Source of the DNA: Lachnoanaerobaculum sanguinis
Lineage (GTDB): Bacteria > Bacillota > Clostridia > Lachnospirales > Lachnospiraceae
DNA length: 64,000 nt
Assembly: GCF_033242365.1 (NCBI RefSeq)
Contig: NZ_BTHK01000009.1
Coordinates: forward strand, 1 to 64,000
Direction: 5' to 3'
This document shows positions 8,357-17,111 of the stretch, in pieces. Both the position numbers and the translations under genes were made by a program. The first letter of the stretch is position 1; every line of letters begins with the position of its first letter. The notes under the pieces were generated by a model. That model saw only the letters and a program-made list of their open reading frames with translations, was not told where the DNA came from and made no database searches.

Positions 8357-8832
8357 TTTATTATATAGTGGGCAGTATGTTATTTGCTGCGGCAATGACG
8401 GATATACTTTGGAAGAAGGTTCCGAATATTATTATTTTCGGATATTTTCTTATAGGAGTATATATATTACATGTAGAGTTTGTATTCAGAGTTTTTGCTT
8501 CAATTATATTATTTTCAATTCTTTACAGGCTGAGATTTTTTGGGGCCGGAGATATAAAGTTGTTTTCTTTGGTTATAGGATTTTTAGGTACATATGACGG
8601 GGTGAATGTGACTGTTATAGCATTGGTGTTGGCAGGAGCGGGCGCATTACTTTATATGATTTTCACTAATCAGTTAGCAATCAGGATTACAATGCTTATA
8701 AACTATTGTATGAGAGTGCTTGCTGCCGGAAGAATTGAAAAATATTATGAATACAGAAAAAGTGACAAGCATTTGATACCTGTTTCTCCATATTTTTTGG
8801 CAGGCTTTATATTATGGAGGTGCTTTTGTTAA
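8353..8832 (+). CDS. tadV: Prepilin peptidase, TadV/CpaA family (A24), copy 1
   Basis: This membrane aspartic protease cleaves the Flp prepilin leader. The 159-aa protein is almost entirely hydrophobic and has the two A24 catalytic aspartates: D17 in TDILWKKVPN and D67 in FGAGDIKL, matching the GxGD motif. ATG 8353 overlaps the tadZ stop (ATGA), showing translational coupling. The tadA start lies within its last codons. A second A24 peptidase sits at 15061 in the same operon. Confidence 0.9.
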   Translation: MIYYIVGSMLFAAAMTDILWKKVPNIIIFGYFLIGVYILHVEFVFRVFASIILFSILYRLRFFGAGDIKLFSLVIGFLGTYDGVNVTVIALVLAGAGALLYMIFTNQLAIRITMLINYCMRVLAAGRIEKYYEYRKSDKHLIPVSPYFLAGFILWRCFC

Positions 8833-10091
8833 ACAGAAAAATAACAGATGATGAGATTTTTAGAATACAGGTGGTTAAACGTGAAGATGAGAGCGCAAAT
8901 CAGGGTGAAAGTATTTATGAGCAGCTGAAAAGAGAAATAAGAGATGAGCTCTCGGATCTTAGAAATATAGAAGATGAAGAATTATATGAAATAATAGATC
9001 GTGAAATAGTACATAAGGAACATTCTTTTTATATTCCTCTTGAAGAAAAAATAAATATAAGAAATTCTCTTTTTGATTCGTTCAGAAGGCTGGATATACT
9101 GCAGGAGTTATTGGATTCCAAAGACATTACAGAGATAATGGTAAACGGGAAAGATGATATATTTGTGGAAAAATGTGGAAAAGTCATGAAATGGGATAAG
9201 AGCTTTGTGAGTAATGAGGTTTTGGAGGATATGATTCAGCAGATTGTAAGTAAGGTGAACAGAGTTGTAAATGTGTCTTCACCTATTGCAGATGCCAGAC
9301 TCTCAGATGGTTCAAGAGTACATATTGTATTGCCGCCAATATCTCTTGACGGTCCGATTATTACAATAAGAAAGTTTCCTGAAGTTATCAGTATGGAGAG
9401 AATGATATCATACGGAACAATATCTGAAGAATGTGCAAATTTTTTGGAGATGCTGGTTTGCTCAGGATATAATATTTTTATTTCAGGAGGCACAAACTCG
9501 GGAAAAACCACTTTTTTAAATGCACTCTCAAGCTATATACCTAAGGGGGAAAGAGTTATTACAATAGAGGATTCGGCGGAATTACAGCTGATGCATATAA
9601 AAAATATAGTAAGGCTTGAGACAAAAAATGCGACTTTAAGCGGTGACGGAAGTATCGGCATAGGAGATCTTATAAGGGCATCACTTAGAATGAATCCCGA
9701 CAGGATAATAGTCGGAGAAGTCAGAGGAAGAGAAGCGCTTGATATGTTGCAGGCTATGAATACCGGACATGACGGTTCGCTCAGTACAGGACATGGTAAC
9801 AGTGCAAAGGATATGCTCTCAAGACTTGAAACAATGGTGCTAAGCGGTGCGGATCTGCCGCTGGCCGCTATCAGATCGCAGATAGCAAGTGCATTGGATA
9901 TTTTGATACATCTTGGAAGACTCAGAGAGGGAGAAAGAAGAATGCTTGAGATTTTGGAGGTTTTGCCCTATGAAAATGGGGAGATTGGGCTTAATAAGCT
10001 CTATGAGTTCGATATGGAAGAAAAGGTACATAAAAAAGTCGGAGAACTTAAAAACAAACAAAAATTGTTCGCAGCAGGCTATAGACTATAA
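8814..10091 (+). CDS. tadA: TadA/CpaF-type secretion ATPase
   Basis: The cytoplasmic hexameric ATPase drives Flp pilus assembly. The 425-aa protein has an N-terminal helical domain, then the T2SSE core: Walker A GGTNSGKTT near residues 225-233, the Asp-box DSAEL, Walker B region RIIVGEVRGREALDML and the His box TGHDGSLSTGHGNS. It overlaps tadV by 19 bp. ATG 8814 is not preceded by a good ribosome site, whereas GGAGGTG (8816-8822) lies just before an in-frame TTG at 8826, so the true start may be that TTG. Confidence 0.95.
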   Translation: MEVLLLNRKITDDEIFRIQVVKREDESANQGESIYEQLKREIRDELSDLRNIEDEELYEIIDREIVHKEHSFYIPLEEKINIRNSLFDSFRRLDILQELLDSKDITEIMVNGKDDIFVEKCGKVMKWDKSFVSNEVLEDMIQQIVSKVNRVVNVSSPIADARLSDGSRVHIVLPPISLDGPIITIRKFPEVISMERMISYGTISEECANFLEMLVCSGYNIFISGGTNSGKTTFLNALSSYIPKGERVITIEDSAELQLMHIKNIVRLETKNATLSGDGSIGIGDLIRASLRMNPDRIIVGEVRGREALDMLQAMNTGHDGSLSTGHGNSAKDMLSRLETMVLSGADLPLAAIRSQIASALDILIHLGRLREGERRMLEILEVLPYENGEIGLNKLYEFDMEEKVHKKVGELKNKQKLFAAGYRL

Positions 10092-10818
10092 CAGCTACAG
10101 ATTTAGCGTTTCGGAGTGGCTAAAATACAGCTTTTTAGCCGTATCGGCAGCAGCCATAGGTTCTTATGTATTCTATAAAAGCGTAATAATATTTTTCTGT
10201 CTTTTTCCATTCTGTTTTTTATACCCTAATTTAAAAAGAAAAGAATTGATTGCAGCAAAAAAACGCAGACTTGTAGTTGAGTTTAAGGAAGCGATAATGA
10301 TACTTTCATCACTTTTAAATGCCGGATATTCATTGGAAAACTCCGTAAAAGAAGCTTTGGTGGAGTTAAGACTTTTATATACTAAAGATAATCTGATAAT
10401 AAAAGAATTTGAATATATAAATCAGCTTATTTACATGAATATCAGTGTTGAAAGGGCATTTAACGATCTGGCTTACAGAAGTCACAGCGAAGATATAAGA
10501 AGCTTTGCAAAGGTTTTAAGGATCGCAAAAAGAAGCGGAGGTGAACTTGAAAACATTATCGCTCATACGGTAGGTGTTATAGGTGATAAGGTGAGAATAA
10601 AGGAAGAGATAATAACCATGACGACTGCAAAGAGGTTTGAACAGACCGTTATGAATATATTTCCTCTTTTTATAGTTTTATATATTGATATAAGTTCACC
10701 GGGTTTTTTCAATATTATGTATACAACCGTTATCGGAAGAGCCTGTATGAGTATAGGACTTATAGTCTATCTGTTTGCTATTTATATCTCGAAGAGACTT
10801 TTAAATATAGAGGTATAG
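10003..10818 (+). CDS. tadB: TadB-like inner-membrane platform protein
   Basis: T2SSF-type membrane protein with two hydrophobic helices near the N terminus (FLAVSAAAIGSYVFYKS and the following CLFPFCFLY), a cytoplasmic helical domain (EFKEAIMILSSLLNAGYSLENSV, the T2SSF signature) and two C-terminal helices. It works with TadA and TadC as the pilus assembly platform. The start is uncertain: the frame is open far into tadA and has no ATG between 10003 and the conserved region near 10100. I list ATG 10003; a non-ATG start near 10050-10080 after CGGAG is equally possible. The tadC-like gene follows after 3 nt. Confidence 0.8.
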   Translation: MSSIWKKRYIKKSENLKTNKNCSQQAIDYNSYRFSVSEWLKYSFLAVSAAAIGSYVFYKSVIIFFCLFPFCFLYPNLKRKELIAAKKRRLVVEFKEAIMILSSLLNAGYSLENSVKEALVELRLLYTKDNLIIKEFEYINQLIYMNISVERAFNDLAYRSHSEDIRSFAKVLRIAKRSGGELENIIAHTVGVIGDKVRIKEEIITMTTAKRFEQTVMNIFPLFIVLYIDISSPGFFNIMYTTVIGRACMSIGLIVYLFAIYISKRLLNIEV

Positions 10819-10821
10819 CAT

Positions 10822-12051
10822 ATGAAAAAGTATTTGAGAGTAATCTTTTTAAATAATTTAAAGTGTTGGCTGATTGTAATAACAGGCTTTGTGATTTTTG
10901 GTATCTGCAATTCTTTTTTAAAGGTAAATACGGTAGAAAATAATTACATAAACAGACCGGGTGTGGATGAATATGATACCGAGATGGAAATAGAGGTTGA
11001 AGGTTTACTTGATAAGCCGCAAAGAATAGAGATACCTGTAACAAAGAGAACTTATTCAAAAGATGAGGCAAATGAGGCTATAAAGAAAGGTCTGGAAGAG
11101 ATACTTTTAACACTTCCGGGTGAAAACTCTTCACTGCAAAATATTACCACGGATTTGAATTTGACAAATGAAATAAGCGATTTGGGACTCAGTGTAAGAT
11201 GGGATTTCGGAGAAAGCGAACTTATAGACATCTTGGGAAGTGTACATAATGAAAACCTCAAAGAAAACAGAAATATTGATATAGAGGTGAGCTTAAGTTA
11301 TGAAACTTACGAGGAAAGCTATATCATTCCCATAACAGTATGTCCGAAAATATTATCGGATGACGAAAGGCTTTTGAAGGGACTGATTGATAAAATAGCA
11401 AATGTCGATAAGGATTCAGTCCAAAAAGACGGTTATATTCTGCCGGATACTTATGAAGGAAAAAGGCTTATATACCACTACGGCGAAGCGTTTAACTTTA
11501 ATATTATTCCGATTATGGGAGTAATTATAGCGATACTTTTATATTTACAGGAAAAGGAAAAAGAAAGGCGGAGCACAGAAAAGAGAAAAAGGGAGCTTAT
11601 GAAGGATTATCCGGATATAGTTTCAAAACTGATAGTATTTATAGGTGCGGGACTTTCTGTCAGACAGTCATGGGAAAGCATAGTTATAGATTATGAGAAT
11701 GAATGTAAAGAGAACAATGAAAGAAGATATGCCTATGAGGAAATGGTAAAGGCTCTGGCAAAGCTGAAAACCGGAATATATGAGAATACTGTATATAAGG
11801 ATTTCGGCAGGAGCTGTGCTCTTAGGCAATATATGAAATTGGCATCACTTTTAGAACAAAACAGAAGGAACGGACTTGCAAATCTGCACAGTCTCTTGAG
11901 TATGGAGTCACAAAGTGCATGGGATGAGAGGATAAATTTGGCAAGAAGAGAAGGCGAGGAGTTAAATACAAAGCTGCTTTTACCGCTTTTTATGATGTTA
12001 CTTATAGTGATGATGATAATAATTGTACCTGCATTGTTGATATTTTATTGA
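10822..12051 (+). CDS. tadC: TadC-like platform protein with an extracytoplasmic insert
   Basis: The C-terminal half (residues ~235-409) is T2SSF/TadC-like: a membrane helix, KDYPDIVSKLIVFIGAGLSVRQSW, and a final hydrophobic helix. The N-terminal half differs from ordinary TadC: a membrane helix (14-31) is followed by ~190 residues predicted outside the membrane, rich in charged and beta-prone segments, ending in a second helix (NIIPIMGVIIAILLYL). At 409 aa it is longer than classical TadC (~300 aa). This extended form seems typical of clostridial Tad loci. Its role, perhaps contacting pilin or peptidoglycan, is inferred. Confidence 0.8.
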   Translation: MKKYLRVIFLNNLKCWLIVITGFVIFGICNSFLKVNTVENNYINRPGVDEYDTEMEIEVEGLLDKPQRIEIPVTKRTYSKDEANEAIKKGLEEILLTLPGENSSLQNITTDLNLTNEISDLGLSVRWDFGESELIDILGSVHNENLKENRNIDIEVSLSYETYEESYIIPITVCPKILSDDERLLKGLIDKIANVDKDSVQKDGYILPDTYEGKRLIYHYGEAFNFNIIPIMGVIIAILLYLQEKEKERRSTEKRKRELMKDYPDIVSKLIVFIGAGLSVRQSWESIVIDYENECKENNERRYAYEEMVKALAKLKTGIYENTVYKDFGRSCALRQYMKLASLLEQNRRNGLANLHSLLSMESQSAWDERINLARREGEELNTKLLLPLFMMLLIVMMIIIVPALLIFY

Positions 12052-12100
12052 TTTGATAAAAGCAATGTGAATTTTATAAAATTAGAAAGGGGTAGTAAAT

Positions 12101-12277
12101 ATGTTGGAGTTTTGGAAAGATTTTATGGAAAATGAAGACGGTGTCGGTGTAGTGGAGATTGTTTTGGTTTTAGTGGTTTTGATAGGTCTGGTACTTATAT
12201 TTAAAGGAAATATCAGTAAGCTTATGAACAATATCTTCAAGGAAATCAATAAGAAATCAAAAGAGGTATATAATTGA
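12101..12277 (+). CDS. flp: Flp-type type IVb pilin, 58 aa
   Basis: This short gene encodes the probable major pilin. Its leader ends at G14, followed by VGVVE with Glu at +5 after the predicted cleavage site, exactly the G/XXXXE layout of prepilin peptidase substrates. A ~20-residue hydrophobic helix (IVLVLVVLIGLVLIF) and a short basic tail complete it. GAAAGGGG lies 9 nt before ATG 12101. The stop overlaps the TTG start of the next gene (TTGA). It sits between the platform genes and the pseudopilins, as expected for a Tad locus. Confidence 0.9.
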   Translation: MLEFWKDFMENEDGVGVVEIVLVLVVLIGLVLIFKGNISKLMNNIFKEINKKSKEVYN

Positions 12278-14178
12278 GAAAAAGCGGTTCCGTTACCGTC
12301 TTTATATGTCTGATATTTGTCTGTATCAGTGCTTTAATATGCGGGCTTTTGGAGTCTGCAAGGACATCGGGAGCAAGATTTTATTTACAGGTGGCAGGAG
12401 ACTCAGCAATTGATTCGGTCTTTAGCAGATATCATAGAAAGCTTTGGGAGAATTACAGGATATTCGGTCTGGAAAGTTACAGTGATGAGAATGTAAAAGA
12501 TATGATGCTTTTATATATGGACCCTTATATAAAAAACAGCGGAATGTACAGGATTCAAAATCCGCACGTGAATTTAAATAAGAAAATATATTTAAATGAC
12601 AATGGTGGAATGTATCTGGAGCAGGAGATTGTTGATTATATGGGCCTTGGAACTTTTGAATCCATATTTGACAGTTCTCCCGATAAGCTTTGGAAAGATA
12701 TAGAAGATGCTAAGAGTATGGAAAAGGTTACTTCCGACTATGGTCTCAGTTCAAGGGAAGCAATTGAAGTTGAAAAGGTTTTAAAAAGGCTTTCTGAAAA
12801 TATTTCGGAGCAGGAGAAAATAAGATCTGAAATGAAATCTTCACTTGGTGCAAGAAATCTCACAGAGATAAAAAAGCTTTGTAAGAATCTGAAAAAGGTA
12901 TTAAAAAAAGTTCCGGATCTTATAAAAAAGTATGAAAAGAAAGCCGATAAATTATCGAAGAAAATCGGAGAAATAAAAGATAAGAATGCCGAAAGTATTT
13001 CAAAACTCTCAGAAAACAATAAGGCGTATATTGAAGGAGAAACGGAAAAGTTTAAAGATTACACAGATAAGGACGGAGAAAGAAGACTTGAGGTGGTAGC
13101 ACTTGGCGGACTTTCTGAAAGTATGATAAGGGAAATCGAGCATCTGGAAGCCGATATTGAAATTCTTCAGGAAAGAATAGCTGAGGCATCAGATGATGAA
13201 GAAGATGACCACAGTAGTGAAATAAGCGAAGGATGGGATAATGTGAGTGATGATATAAATTCACTTACAGAAATGAGAATGAACTTCAGGCATGGAATAT
13301 CTGATGAAGTTAAGGAAGATCAGCTAAAGCAACTGAAAGAACTGATTTCCGACGGCATATTCTCTCTCGTGATTCCTGAAAACAGAGAGGTTTCAAATAA
13401 AAGTATAAACAGACTCGCTCTTCCTTCAAATGCAGTCACAGGAGGATATACAGGCAGAAACCTTGCAGAAAGACTTCTTATAAATGAGTATATCGGAACA
13501 TACTTTGCCGACTTTACAGATGATATAAAGACTCCGCTTTCATATGAGCTTGAATATATATTAAACGGAAAAGACTCGGACAGGGAGAATCTTGAAAACA
13601 CGGTGGCGGCTCTTCTTGCAATAAGAGAGGGATTAAACTATATGCATATCATATCCGATGCCGATAAGATGCAAAGAGCCGGAGAGCTTGCCGAGGTAAT
13701 CAGCGGTGTGATATGTCTGCCTGAAATAACGTTTCTTATCAAGTTTTTGATAATAGCGGTATGGGCTTTGGTGGAATCGGCTATAGATATCAAATGCCTT
13801 TTATCAGGGGGCAAGGTGCCTATAATAAAGACGAAAGATGATTGGAAGGCGGATCTTGACACGATATTTGAAGTTTTGGAAAACAGGGCTTTGGGCAATA
13901 AGGATTCCGAACGTGGTATTAACTATGAGGGATACTTGAAAATGCTTTTATATATAGAAGATCCCGTAAAAAGAAACTTCAGAATGATGGATATAATGCA
14001 GCTTGATATAGGTGTGAGCCAAAACGACTTTTTAATGCAGAATATGATATACGGTATTGATGCAAATATAAGCTGTGGTGCTGGAAGAGTATTCAGTGAA
14101 ATATCATATTTTTCCAAAGAGTTTGCAGGTCTTAATTCAAGCTATGAGATGCAGGTTAAAGTGGAGAAAATATATTGA
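12274..14178 (+). CDS. DUF5702-like Tad-associated exported protein
   Basis: A 634-aa protein with an N-terminal pseudopilin-like helix (SVTVFICLIFVCISALICGLLESAR), a long charged coiled-coil region (residues ~165-270), and a second hydrophobic stretch near 485-515. The N-terminal pattern SVTVF...LESAR, together with RKLWENYRIFGLES, is characteristic of the DUF5702 family found in clostridial Tad operons. TTG 12274 overlaps the flp stop. It may be a large minor pilin or assembly scaffold; no enzymatic motif is visible. Confidence 0.75.
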   Translation: MRKSGSVTVFICLIFVCISALICGLLESARTSGARFYLQVAGDSAIDSVFSRYHRKLWENYRIFGLESYSDENVKDMMLLYMDPYIKNSGMYRIQNPHVNLNKKIYLNDNGGMYLEQEIVDYMGLGTFESIFDSSPDKLWKDIEDAKSMEKVTSDYGLSSREAIEVEKVLKRLSENISEQEKIRSEMKSSLGARNLTEIKKLCKNLKKVLKKVPDLIKKYEKKADKLSKKIGEIKDKNAESISKLSENNKAYIEGETEKFKDYTDKDGERRLEVVALGGLSESMIREIEHLEADIEILQERIAEASDDEEDDHSSEISEGWDNVSDDINSLTEMRMNFRHGISDEVKEDQLKQLKELISDGIFSLVIPENREVSNKSINRLALPSNAVTGGYTGRNLAERLLINEYIGTYFADFTDDIKTPLSYELEYILNGKDSDRENLENTVAALLAIREGLNYMHIISDADKMQRAGELAEVISGVICLPEITFLIKFLIIAVWALVESAIDIKCLLSGGKVPIIKTKDDWKADLDTIFEVLENRALGNKDSERGINYEGYLKMLLYIEDPVKRNFRMMDIMQLDIGVSQNDFLMQNMIYGIDANISCGAGRVFSEISYFSKEFAGLNSSYEMQVKVEKIY

Positions 14179-14191
14179 AGGGAGGTTTTGT

Positions 14192-15064
14192 ATGTCCTCT
14201 TATAATGAAAAATTTGAAAACAAAAAAATGAAAGCTCTCCAAGCATGCAGGTATAAGAGGGCGCACAAAGCCTCTCTCAGTGTAGAGGCGGCCATGTGTT
14301 TTGGCCTGTTTATCATAGCTATGGCTGTACTTATAATGCCTTTTGATATGATGAACACCAATAGAAAAATCAGAGGAATTGCCGAAGCTGTATGTAAGGA
14401 TTCCTGTCAGTATGCATATACATATTACCGATTTACGGGTAATGCAAGAGAAGAAGAAAATGAAAATTATGATCATGAAGCTATGGAAAATGTAAAGGGA
14501 GTATTTTCAGGTGGAGCAATAGGAAGCTTTGTGGTTGCGAAAATAAATACCGAGGTGAAAGATAAGAATATAAGTAATATTCACGGACTTTTATCAACCT
14601 GTATGTCTGACGGTGAGACTATATGTATAAGAATAGATTATAAATATTCACTTCCGATAGGGATATTTAAAAATTCAATCAATCAGACTGTGGTAGCTTC
14701 AAGAAGAGCGTGGATAGGGGCGGATGGTGGAAAAGGATCCGGAAATTCGGATGATGAAGAATATGTTTATATTGGCAGGAACTCGACCAGGTATCATTTA
14801 GATTCAAGATGCCACTATCTTTATAATGATTTGCGTTCCGTACCTTTGTCTGAAATAGCAGGTATAAGAAATGATAACGGAGCAAGGTATCAACCATGTG
14901 AAAGATGCGGAAACAGAGCAGGAACAACAGTTTATATAATGCCTTCAGGCACGAGATATCACAGTGATCCGGATTGCAGTGCAATCATAGCTTATGTACA
15001 AAGAGTTAAGCTCTCGGATGTGGAGCATTTGGGAGTATGTTCTTACTGTGGAGGTAGACATTGA
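14192..15064 (+). CDS. TadE-like pseudopilin with two C-terminal zinc-ligand modules
   Basis: Start ATG 14192 follows GGGAGG; the longer upstream frame is overlap with the previous gene. Residues 27-50 are the TadE-type helix (SLSVEAAMCFGLFIIA...). After a linker the last ~100 residues contain two repeats of one pattern: H202-x4-C207 with C236-x2-C239, and H257-x4-C262 with C283-x2-C286, each with a TRYH lead-in. This resembles the small Ada-like metal-binding module found at the ends of exported Firmicute proteins. Zinc binding is inferred from the ligand spacing. It may form a pilus-tip or cell-surface knob. Confidence 0.8.
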   Translation: MSSYNEKFENKKMKALQACRYKRAHKASLSVEAAMCFGLFIIAMAVLIMPFDMMNTNRKIRGIAEAVCKDSCQYAYTYYRFTGNAREEENENYDHEAMENVKGVFSGGAIGSFVVAKINTEVKDKNISNIHGLLSTCMSDGETICIRIDYKYSLPIGIFKNSINQTVVASRRAWIGADGGKGSGNSDDEEYVYIGRNSTRYHLDSRCHYLYNDLRSVPLSEIAGIRNDNGARYQPCERCGNRAGTTVYIMPSGTRYHSDPDCSAIIAYVQRVKLSDVEHLGVCSYCGGRH

Positions 15065-15510
15065 GTATTGAACTTGTGGAAAAGATGATTTTAATAATAT
15101 TTTTGCTTATTTTTACATTTCAGGATATCAGAAAAAAAGAGATATACACCTTTGGAGTGGTTTTATTTTATATAATGATTATAGATATTCAGATATATAA
15201 GTTTATTATGGGGAGCAGTATAGATATTAAGAATACAGTATTTGGAATATTTAGCGGTTTTTTATTATTGCCGCTTTCAAAGTTTAATATTTTGGGAGAG
15301 GGAGATGCTCTTGTATTTATAGGCTGCGGAGCGATTCTGGGGCTTAAAGGAAATATACTTTTGTTTTTTGTATCGGTTTTTATAGTTTCAATATATGCTC
15401 TTTTTATGAGCCTATATTACATGGTAAAAAAGCGTAGAATAAAAGGAGTCAGAGTGGCAATGCTTCCTTTTATAACTATGGCAAATTGCATTATATGGTT
15501 ATGTGTATGA
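15061..15510 (+). CDS. Prepilin peptidase, A24 family, copy 2
   Basis: A 149-aa polytopic membrane protein with the two catalytic aspartates of A24 peptidases: D22 in FQDIRKKEIY and D82 in ILGEGDALVF (GxGD). TTG 15061 overlaps the preceding stop (TTGA). It differs clearly from the first copy at 8353, so the operon has two processing enzymes, perhaps one for Flp and one for the TadE-like pseudopilins (inference). The next gene begins in an ATGA overlap. Confidence 0.85.
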   Translation: MSIELVEKMILIIFLLIFTFQDIRKKEIYTFGVVLFYIMIIDIQIYKFIMGSSIDIKNTVFGIFSGFLLLPLSKFNILGEGDALVFIGCGAILGLKGNILLFFVSVFIVSIYALFMSLYYMVKKRRIKGVRVAMLPFITMANCIIWLCV

Positions 15511-15896
15511 AGAAGATTTTGAGAGCAAGTTTTACAGTGGAGATAACTTATATTATATTTTTTATATTTATAGGTATCGCTTTTATAATAGGATACAGCA
15601 TAGATAAACATACGGAAACAGTTGACAGTATTGAGATGCATCTACTGCTTGAGAGATTGGCACATGATGAGAAAAATATGGGATATGATACGGAAAGGTT
15701 AAAGTCTTTAGTTGAGTTAAAGGGCAATAAAGCTGTAAAAATAAAGGAACATAAATTTTCCGTGGAAGGAGAGCAGGGAAATCAGAGTATCAGAGTGGCT
15801 GTCTATGATCCCGAGGGCTATATAAGAGCGACTACAGCATTGGAGGGGATATATGAAAGACTTAAAGGTCAGTTATCAGAGGAATCTAAAGAGTAA
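15507..15896 (+). CDS. Small TadE-like pseudopilin
   Basis: The 129-aa product starts at ATG 15507, overlapping the previous stop as ATGA. Residues 5-28 (ASFTVEITYIIFFIFIGIAFIIGY) form a single N-terminal helix with Glu five residues in, like TadE/TadF minor pilins. The remainder is a small soluble domain. It lies inside the Tad operon between the second prepilin peptidase and the FHA protein, and its last 44 bp overlap the FHA gene. Confidence 0.75.
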   Translation: MKKILRASFTVEITYIIFFIFIGIAFIIGYSIDKHTETVDSIEMHLLLERLAHDEKNMGYDTERLKSLVELKGNKAVKIKEHKFSVEGEQGNQSIRVAVYDPEGYIRATTALEGIYERLKGQLSEESKE

Positions 15897-16986
15897 TCAG
15901 CTTATATTTGAGCCGGAGGAAAGTTTTTTGCTTGAGTTAAAAAGTAAATATGCCTTTGAACTGGGTATGATAGAGCATAACAATATTAAAAATTTCTTGA
16001 AGCCTTTTATAAAAAGGCTGAACTCTAAAATAGAGATTTGTTATGATATAAGCTCACTACAGCCGGTATCAAGAATTTTTGAAGTAAAAACATTGAATGT
16101 AGAAGAAATAAAATCATTTATTATCGAAATAATAACAGCCACAAAATCATTGGAAGAATTTTTACTTGAAGCATCATCAATAGTACTGGATCCCGAATAT
16201 ATTTTTTCAGATTTGGACCTTAAGAGATTCTCATTTCTATATATTCCAAGAAACGAAGATAATAAGGATGAGATGCAAGTATTATTGGAAAATATTTTAA
16301 ATAATATCAATAAAGAAGATAAAGACTGTTTGATAACGGTATACGGGATGCTGAAGGAATGTCAAAAAAGAGATTTCACTATAAATGATTTAGAAGGAAT
16401 TTTGGACTCTAATATAAAGAAAGCGGATAAGGAGCAGGTTACCTTTAAAGAAATAATTCCTGAGAATATTGATGAAAAAGAGAGGAATAAAACTAAATTC
16501 AATATCTTCGGAGGCATTTTTAAGAATCAAAAAGTGAAGTCTCAGGATGAGGAATCAAAATTCCTTGAAAAGGTATTTGAGGGTTATGAGTCAAATGTGA
16601 ATGCAGCATATATAAATGAAGATAAGGCTTTATTTACAGTACCTGATGAAGAAATAGGAAGTACCGTACTGCTCACGGATATAAAGATAAAAAGTTCGGG
16701 AAGATTTTTAAGAACGGTAAACGGGAAGGAAGATATAGAGCTTTCATATTTACCGTTTATTATAGGAAAACAGGAAAGAGTATGTGATTATGTTCTTGAT
16801 ACGGACGGAGTAAGCAGAATGCATCTCAAATTCTTTGAAAAAGATAATGAAATTTATGCAAGAGATCTAAACTCAAGAAACGGAACATATGTCAACGGAA
16901 GGAAACTTGAAAATGAAGAAAATATAAGGCTGTATAATGGTGATTCCGTCAATATCTGCGGTATAAGTTATATATTGGAGATATAA
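15853..16986 (+). CDS. FHA-domain protein of the Tad locus (DUF6382-like N-terminus)
   Basis: The last gene of the pilus operon encodes 377 aa. Residues ~1-190 match the DUF6382-type domain seen with FHA in clostridial Tad clusters. Residues ~285-377 are a forkhead-associated domain with the conserved GK, SRMH, NSRNGTYVNG blocks; it would bind phosphothreonine peptides. GGAGGGG (15842-15848) precedes ATG 15853 inside the preceding gene. No kinase is encoded in the window, so the phosphorylated partner is unknown; control of pilus assembly by Ser/Thr phosphorylation is an inference. Confidence 0.85.
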   Translation: MKDLKVSYQRNLKSNQLIFEPEESFLLELKSKYAFELGMIEHNNIKNFLKPFIKRLNSKIEICYDISSLQPVSRIFEVKTLNVEEIKSFIIEIITATKSLEEFLLEASSIVLDPEYIFSDLDLKRFSFLYIPRNEDNKDEMQVLLENILNNINKEDKDCLITVYGMLKECQKRDFTINDLEGILDSNIKKADKEQVTFKEIIPENIDEKERNKTKFNIFGGIFKNQKVKSQDEESKFLEKVFEGYESNVNAAYINEDKALFTVPDEEIGSTVLLTDIKIKSSGRFLRTVNGKEDIELSYLPFIIGKQERVCDYVLDTDGVSRMHLKFFEKDNEIYARDLNSRNGTYVNGRKLENEENIRLYNGDSVNICGISYILEI

Positions 16987-16992
16987 TTATTC

Positions 16993-17020
16993 TTGATAGT
17001 TTTCGTATCTATGTTATACT
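16993..17020 (+). promoter_or_regulatory. Promoter of the sortase gene
   Basis: TTGATA (16993-16998), 16-bp spacer, TATACT (17015-17020), giving a leader of about 85 nt. Confidence 0.65.
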
Positions 17021-17111
17021 TTATAAAATCATTAAGAAAGTTGTTATGGCTTTTTATTTGTAAAGGGAATAATATTGTAAAAGGCTGTATAGTGATGATT
17101 AGGAGAAGAAA

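Noticed and set aside
9913..10002. N-terminal extension of the tadB frame inside tadA
   Set aside because: The extra residues (MEDSEREKEEC...) are read from tadA codons in another frame and resemble no TadB.
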